Source of the DNA: JASLCR01 sp046462475
GTDB lineage: Bacteria > Patescibacteriota > Saccharimonadia > Saccharimonadales > Saccharimonadaceae
NCBI GenBank assembly: GCA_046462475.1
Contig: JBKGVB010000017.1
Location: 1 to 16,614, forward strand
DNA: 16,614 bases
Reading direction: 5' to 3'
Translations under genes and position numbers: made by a program
Part shown: piece after piece, positions 14,361 through 16,614 of the stretch
Position numbering within the stretch: position 1 is the stretch's first letter
Layout: each line of letters begins with the position of its first letter
Notes under the pieces: generated by a model
What the model was told of the DNA's origin: nothing
Seen by the model: only the letters and a program-made list of their open reading frames with translations
The model's database searches: none

Positions 14361-15308
14361 ATGAAGAAACTATTTTCAAGGAAGCGAAATGCTCGTGAGC
14401 TGCCAAATCGTCGGCAGCAGCTTGCTGCTGAGCGGCAAGCCGAGCAGCTGACAGTAAACAATTTTCGGCAAGGTCGCACCCTCACCGGAAGTCGTTCGCC
14501 AGAAGTGGCAAGCAGCAACGAATACAACGCCGACTTCTTGTCTCCGCGTGCTCATGTTCATCATCTGACACGTCATCGTCGTCGGCTGGGCTGGCGATTC
14601 TTGGGTATTGTGATTGTTGTGGCGGCGCTATTCGTTTTCTTGAGCCAATCTATCGCGACCACGGAAGTGGTATCTGGCCAAAATGTAGCCATATCAAGTA
14701 CAAAGACCGCCGAGTATAATGCTCGGATTCAGGAGTATCTAAATGGCCATCTTTTGCAGCGTTTACATTCGTCACTAAGCACCGACAGCCTCACATCGTA
14801 TCTACAACAAAAATATCCTGAAGTTTCCTCTGTGAATGTCGTACTGACTGGTGAGGTTGGCGTCGCGCAAGCGAGTATTGCCTTGCGAAAGCCAGTTGCG
14901 CGGTGGGTCGTAAACGGCCAGACCGAGTATGTAGATGGCAGTGGCACGGTGTTTGATTATTCACCGTTTACCGAGCCGAGCGTGACAATCGTAGACGACA
15001 ACCACTATACTGCAGGTTTCTCGGCGAATTTGGTTGCCAGCCACCGTTTCCTCACTTTTGTTGGTCAGGTCGTTGGTGATGCAAAAGAACGCGGCTATAC
15101 GATCAATAAGGCCGAGCTGCCTGAGTTTATGACCCGCCAGCTCGAAGTACACGTAAGAGGCATTTCCTACGCATTTAAACTCTCTATCGATCGCCCGGCA
15201 GGGGAGCAGGTAGAAGATATGGATAGAATCATTCGTTACATGAAGCGTAAGGGTATTAGCCCCCGCTATGTTGATGTCCGGATAAAGGGCGAAGCGTACT
15301 ACAAGTAG
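14361..15308 (+). CDS. ftsQ: Cell division protein FtsQ/DivIB-like
   Basis: A 315-residue bitopic protein. A long basic cytoplasmic region (1-77, rich in Arg and Gln) precedes one membrane helix (about 78-97: GWRFLGIVIVVAALFVFL). The extracytoplasmic part begins with a POTRA-like domain (about 98-170: TTEVVSGQNVAISS, then EYLNGHLLQRL, then YPEVSSVNVVL ... ASIALRKPVARWVVNGQTEYVDGSG), followed by the FtsQ/DivIB beta domain to the C-terminus. The order of a POTRA domain with K-P-V-A-x-W and then a residue such as YVDGSGTVF is typical of FtsQ. It works with FtsL in the divisome core. It is the last gene of the cluster here; ftsA and ftsZ do not follow. Confidence 0.88.
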   Translation: MKKLFSRKRNARELPNRRQQLAAERQAEQLTVNNFRQGRTLTGSRSPEVASSNEYNADFLSPRAHVHHLTRHRRRLGWRFLGIVIVVAALFVFLSQSIATTEVVSGQNVAISSTKTAEYNARIQEYLNGHLLQRLHSSLSTDSLTSYLQQKYPEVSSVNVVLTGEVGVAQASIALRKPVARWVVNGQTEYVDGSGTVFDYSPFTEPSVTIVDDNHYTAGFSANLVASHRFLTFVGQVVGDAKERGYTINKAELPEFMTRQLEVHVRGISYAFKLSIDRPAGEQVEDMDRIIRYMKRKGISPRYVDVRIKGEAYYK

Positions 15309-15348
15309 GGGAAGCTGATTATAAGTCCTCTCTACCCTGGCAGGGCTC

Positions 15349-15365
15349 ATGTTCTATTTTTGTTC
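15349..15365 (+). repeat. 17-bp element, copy 1: GTTC-N7-GTTC (LexA-box-like)
   Basis: ATGTTCTATTTTTGTTC occurs here and, identically, at 15969-15985. The core is a direct repeat GTTC-TATTTTT-GTTC. It covers the position where the -35 region of the downstream extended -10 box (15372-15380) should be, as an operator would. The GTTC-N7-GTTC geometry is that of the alphaproteobacterial LexA box; that LexA binds it here is inference. Confidence 0.75.
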
Positions 15366-15371
15366 GATATT

Positions 15372-15380
15372 TGGTAAAAT
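15372..15380 (+). promoter_or_regulatory. Extended -10 promoter of the small-ORF segment
   Basis: TGGTAAAAT is a TGn extended -10 (TAAAAT, 15375-15380). Transcription would begin near 15387 and read the ORFs at 15465, 15490 and possibly 15763. The leader contains a purine-rich tract with three G-runs (15429-15457). Confidence 0.45.
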
Positions 15381-15464
15381 AGCAAAAAACTATATAAAAA
15401 TATCAAAATAACAAAAAAGCAAATAGCAGGGGAAAGAGGGGAAAAGAGTAGGGGGAGTATAAAA

Positions 15465-15524
15465 ATGAAAAAAAGCAAATGGCTGCACGATGACTGTGAA
15501 AAATATTACTGTGTGGATAACTAG
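15465..15524 (+). CDS. Candidate 19-residue small ORF with an A7 slippery tract
   Basis: The frame encodes MKKSKWLHDDCEKYYCVDN and stops at TAG. GGGGGAG (15451-15457) is an excellent ribosome-binding site 7 nt before the ATG, the best in this region. Two Cys residues (11 and 16) and many charged residues are present. Directly after the ATG is a run of seven A (15468-15474). Loss of one A, by transcriptional slippage, phase variation or sequencing error, would join this start to the frame of the ORF ending at 15597 and give a 43-residue protein. Function unknown. Confidence 0.4.
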   Translation: MKKSKWLHDDCEKYYCVDN

Positions 15525-15597
15525 CTGGGTCAAGCGTGACAAATATGACAACGCCGCGGAAGTGGTACTGATATACAGGATGCAGCACCAGGTATAG
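15490..15597 (+). CDS. Candidate 35-residue small ORF in the +1 frame
   Basis: The frame begins MTVKNITVWITSWVKRD, continues KYDNAAEVVLIYRM and stops at TAG. Its composition is more protein-like than the overlapping 19-codon frame, with alternating hydrophobic residues that suggest beta strands or an amphipathic helix. The ATG has no ribosome-binding site of its own, but the frame is open back to 15469. A single-base slip in the A7 tract at 15468-15474 would therefore attach it to the well-placed ATG at 15465. It may be the real body of a frameshifted gene. Function unknown. Confidence 0.4.
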   Translation: MTVKNITVWITSWVKRDKYDNAAEVVLIYRMQHQV

Positions 15598-15678
15598 TAA
15601 AGCAGATACAAGCTTAGTGTAAATAAAATACAAAATGACGATATGTGGCACACATAGGCAAAAAGTCCCCCATTCGGG

Positions 15679-15698
15679 AGGTATGACGAATCATACCT
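15679..15698 (+). other. Perfect 8-bp hairpin in the small-ORF segment
   Basis: AGGTATGA (15679-15686), loop CGAA, and TCATACCT (15691-15698) form a perfect 8-bp hairpin. A TCCC/GGGA stem (15666-15678 region) lies directly before it. No T tract follows. It lies between the 35- and 50-codon ORFs and could be a regulatory or stabilising RNA structure. Confidence 0.45.
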
Positions 15699-15762
15699 TG
15701 TCAGATATATTTATGTCGTAAAAGGTATATTGTGCGACGTTAAGTTTATGTAAGGAATTTGA

Positions 15763-15915
15763 ATGTGTATGCATGCCCTGCTGTGGTTTTTGTTTGTGAT
15801 TTTTAGTCTTCACTATCATTTTTATGTACTCTTCCCGGCCATGGCTGCTAGCTATCTTGTCTGCGTATGTTTGGCGCTTATTTTGGCTATACGCGGCTCA
15901 AATCTGATATTTTAG
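15763..15915 (+). CDS. Candidate 50-residue hydrophobic membrane protein
   Basis: ATG at 15763 opens a 50-codon frame ending in TAG. AAGGA (15752-15756) lies 6 nt upstream, a good ribosome-binding site. The peptide starts MCMHALLWFLFVIFSLHYHF. A first hydrophobic segment spans about residues 4-26 and a second about 29-43 (AASYLVCVCLALILAI), separated by FPAM, and the end is RGSNLIF. It has few charges, three Cys and three His. The size and topology resemble small membrane peptides such as type I toxins, holin-like or stress-induced proteins, but no family is recognised. A+T-rich DNA easily yields hydrophobic frames on the U-rich strand, so chance remains possible. Confidence 0.45.
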   Translation: MCMHALLWFLFVIFSLHYHFYVLFPAMAASYLVCVCLALILAIRGSNLIF

Positions 15916-15968
15916 CTATATATTACGAATCTGACCTCTTTAGCGACCCCTGTTTTGATCTATAGCGA

Positions 15969-15985
15969 ATGTTCTATTTTTGTTC
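15969..15985 (+). repeat. 17-bp element, copy 2: GTTC-N7-GTTC (LexA-box-like)
   Basis: Identical to 15349-15365. Here the pattern extends: a second TGTTCTATT follows 11 bp after the first, and TTCGAACA (15994-16001) adds an inverted TGTTC half-site. On the minus strand a TATAGA box (15964 to 15959) lies where a -10 would be if the element covered its -35, which would give RNA antisense to the 50-codon ORF region. Confidence 0.75.
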
Positions 15986-16016
15986 TATTAGTTTTCGAAC
16001 AGAAAATATCCTAAAA

Positions 16017-16053
16017 CAAAAGAGCACCCCGAGGTAGAAGGGGTGCTCTTTTG
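16017..16053. terminator. Bidirectional Rho-independent terminator
   Basis: CAAAAGAGCACCCC (16017-16030) and GGGGTGCTCTTTTG (16040-16053) form a perfect 14-bp stem with a 9-nt loop. T-runs lie on both sides: CTCTTTTG in the plus direction and CTCTTTTGTTTTAG in the minus direction. It ends the minus-strand gene (stop at 16064) and can also stop plus-strand RNA from the small-ORF segment. Confidence 0.92.
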
Positions 16054-16063
16054 CGGTAGTCTC

Positions 16064-16312
16064 TTAGGCGCTCATACTAATAAGCGTCCAAGATCCTCCG
16101 TGGTTGTCGCTGCGGAGACGGAATTGGCTTTCGCCGTCCGTAACCGTAAAGATCGAGATGAGTCTCTCGCCTTTTTTCACCATACAGCTCAGGCCGGCGT
16201 CGATGAAGCGATAGGACTTGCCTTCATACTCCATACGGCGCGGATAGGCTGCCCTACCCTCCCGAAAGCCGATTGCGGTGATAGCGACTGGTTTGTTAAT
16301 GGTTTGTGTCAT
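16064..16312 (-). CDS. Small conserved-looking protein of unknown function
   Basis: An 82-residue soluble protein, MTQTINKPVAITAIGFREG at the start. The pattern is beta-rich with a clear order: AIGFREGRAAYPRRMEYEGK, SYRFIDAGLSCMVKKGERL, ISIFTVTDGESQFRLRSDN and HGGSWTLISMSA. The alternating pattern suggests a small barrel such as an SH3-like or PilZ-like fold, but I cannot name a family. A similar small protein seems familiar from Saccharibacteria; that is recollection only. GGGAGTG lies 5 nt before the ATG. The single Cys, the ordered codon use and the strong terminator right after the stop support a real monocistronic gene. It has a long leader with possible structure. Confidence 0.82.
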   Translation of the reverse strand: MTQTINKPVAITAIGFREGRAAYPRRMEYEGKSYRFIDAGLSCMVKKGERLISIFTVTDGESQFRLRSDNHGGSWTLISMSA

Positions 16313-16316
16313 AGTT

Positions 16317-16382
16317 TCACTCCCAAGCTCGGAATGATTCCGAGGCTAATATTTGATAATTAGCGAACGGATTTTGGAGTGA
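16317..16382 (-). promoter_or_regulatory. Possible Shine-Dalgarno-sequestering leader of the 82-residue protein
   Basis: In the minus-strand RNA, TCACTCC (16382 to 16376) is perfectly complementary to GGAGTGA (16323 to 16317), which is the ribosome-binding site of the gene starting at 16312. Between them lies a perfect palindromic hairpin CTCGGAAT-C-ATTCCGAG (16344 to 16328). Pairing would fold the leader into a stem hiding the ribosome-binding site. Confidence 0.4.
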
Positions 16383-16541
16383 TCCAGCGGTGGAAAGGAG
16401 TCTCATGACCGCTCAGAGACGGACTCTTTTTACCACGATGGAGGTGTTAGGGCGACTTTTTCGGTCGCTAATCGTTTTAAGCTTGTGAGTGAAAAGGTGT
16501 AATGGCTATACCCACCGACCAGTACTTACATAGCTATACCT

Positions 16542-16572
16542 ATTGTAGCGTAGTGATCTGTTGCGCCGTCAA
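16542..16572 (-). promoter_or_regulatory. Tentative promoter of the 82-residue protein gene
   Basis: On the minus strand TTGACG (16572 to 16567) and TACAAT (16547 to 16542) resemble -35 and -10 boxes, but the spacer is 19 bp, longer than optimal. Transcription would start near 16535 and make a leader of about 220 nt. TACAAT matches other -10 boxes in this window. Confidence 0.35.
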
Positions 16573-16614
16573 CCGATGTGTTCAATGTAGAATTTACTAC
16601 GACCTATCGATTTT

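Larger units (their letters stand above)
15309..16016 (+). other. Gene-poor A+T-rich segment after ftsQ
   Basis: No ORF of ordinary size is credible. The plus strand of 15381-15480 is strongly purine-rich, which explains hydrophobic shadow frames on the minus strand. The segment holds the two 17-bp elements, an extended -10 box, the candidate small ORFs at 15465, 15490 and 15763, and a hairpin. From about 15915 to 16016 I see only the second 17-bp element and its extra half-sites. ftsA/ftsZ, expected after ftsQ in many genomes, are not here. Confidence 0.7.
16313..16614. other. Gene-free upstream region with stems and repeats
   Basis: No convincing gene. Besides the leader at 16317-16382 it holds a stem GAGTC(TC) 16398-16404 with GACTC 16422-16426 followed by five T on the plus strand, a stem TTAG..CGAC (16448-16457) with GTCGCTAA (16465-16472), and a direct repeat GCTATACC at 16505-16512 and 16533-16540. 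A short plus-strand frame (16405-16488) was judged unreliable. Confidence 0.5.

Noticed and set aside
15335..15345. CCCTG/CAGGG inverted repeat after ftsQ as a terminator
   Set aside because: Only a one-base loop separates the arms, so at most three pairs can form around a 5-base loop; too weak to call.
15429..15457. G-quadruplex in the purine tract before the 15465 ORF
   Set aside because: Only three long G-runs are present; a standard intramolecular quadruplex needs four.
15390..15653. Hydrophobic minus-strand frames of 82-87 residues opposite the small-ORF segment
   Set aside because: They come from the complement of a purine-rich tract, have low-complexity F/L/Y/S composition, and have no convincing ribosome-binding site or domain.
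16405..16488. 27-codon plus-strand frame starting MTAQRRTLFTTMEV with AAAGGAG upstream
   Set aside because: The ribosome-binding site is only 4 nt from the ATG, the frame runs across two stem-loops, and it ends in TGA, which no clear gene in this window uses.
1..16614. CRISPR array, insertion sequence, integrase, tRNA or rRNA
   Set aside because: No regularly spaced direct repeats, transposase or recombinase motifs, cloverleaf or rRNA sequence was seen.

Overview
The window most likely comes from a Candidatus Saccharibacteria (TM7) or closely related Patescibacteria (CPR) genome. This is inferred from the mix of genes: a Pif1-family helicase, a small His-rich cupredoxin, and a compact division/cell-wall cluster in the order mraZ-rsmH-ftsL-ftsI-mraY-ftsW-murG-ftsQ without murC-F. 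No rRNA is present to confirm it. The 17 larger coding regions with an intact 3' end stop at TAA or TAG; none uses TGA, and none has an internal TGA.

Layout. (1) 1-131: the 5' end of a minus-strand gene for a short basic protein, divergent from (2) 253-1619: a three-gene run encoding a ferric-reductase-like membrane protein, an anchored cupredoxin and a DUF427 protein, probably with a redox or metal theme. (3) 1631-2296 (minus): a polytopic membrane protein, divergent from (4) 2363-6822: Pif1-like helicase, GH1 beta-glycosidase, YvcK/CofD-like protein and HAD hydrolase. (5) 6856-15308: the dcw block. It opens with a stem-loop and a strong mraZ promoter studded with AGTG boxes that are probably the MraZ operator. 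It then runs mraZ, a 326-nt structured non-coding spacer, rsmH, a 21-codon microORF with a hairpin, ftsL, ftsI, mraY, ftsW, murG (overlapping ftsW by 77 nt) and ftsQ. Together these make lipid I and II (MraY, MurG), polymerise and cross-link septal peptidoglycan (FtsW, FtsI), and scaffold the divisome (FtsL, FtsQ). ftsA/ftsZ and the Mur ligases are absent from this stretch.

(6) 15309-16063: an A+T-rich segment that looks empty at ordinary ORF cut-offs. It is flanked by two identical 17-bp elements of the form GTTC-N7-GTTC, the LexA/SOS-box geometry known from Alphaproteobacteria. The first element sits over the -35 region of an extended -10 promoter. Downstream are small ORFs with good ribosome-binding sites: a 19-codon ORF with an A7 slippery tract that could join to a second frame, and a 50-codon two-helix hydrophobic protein. 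A damage-inducible small membrane peptide module is the most interesting hypothesis here. (7) 16064-16312 (minus): a small beta-rich protein with a bidirectional terminator and a long leader that could hide its own Shine-Dalgarno sequence.

Many genes here appear to be transcribed as leaderless or nearly leaderless mRNAs. TGn-type or TACAAT-like -10 boxes sit 6-13 nt before the start codons of the membrane protein, the helicase, the glycosidase and rsmH.
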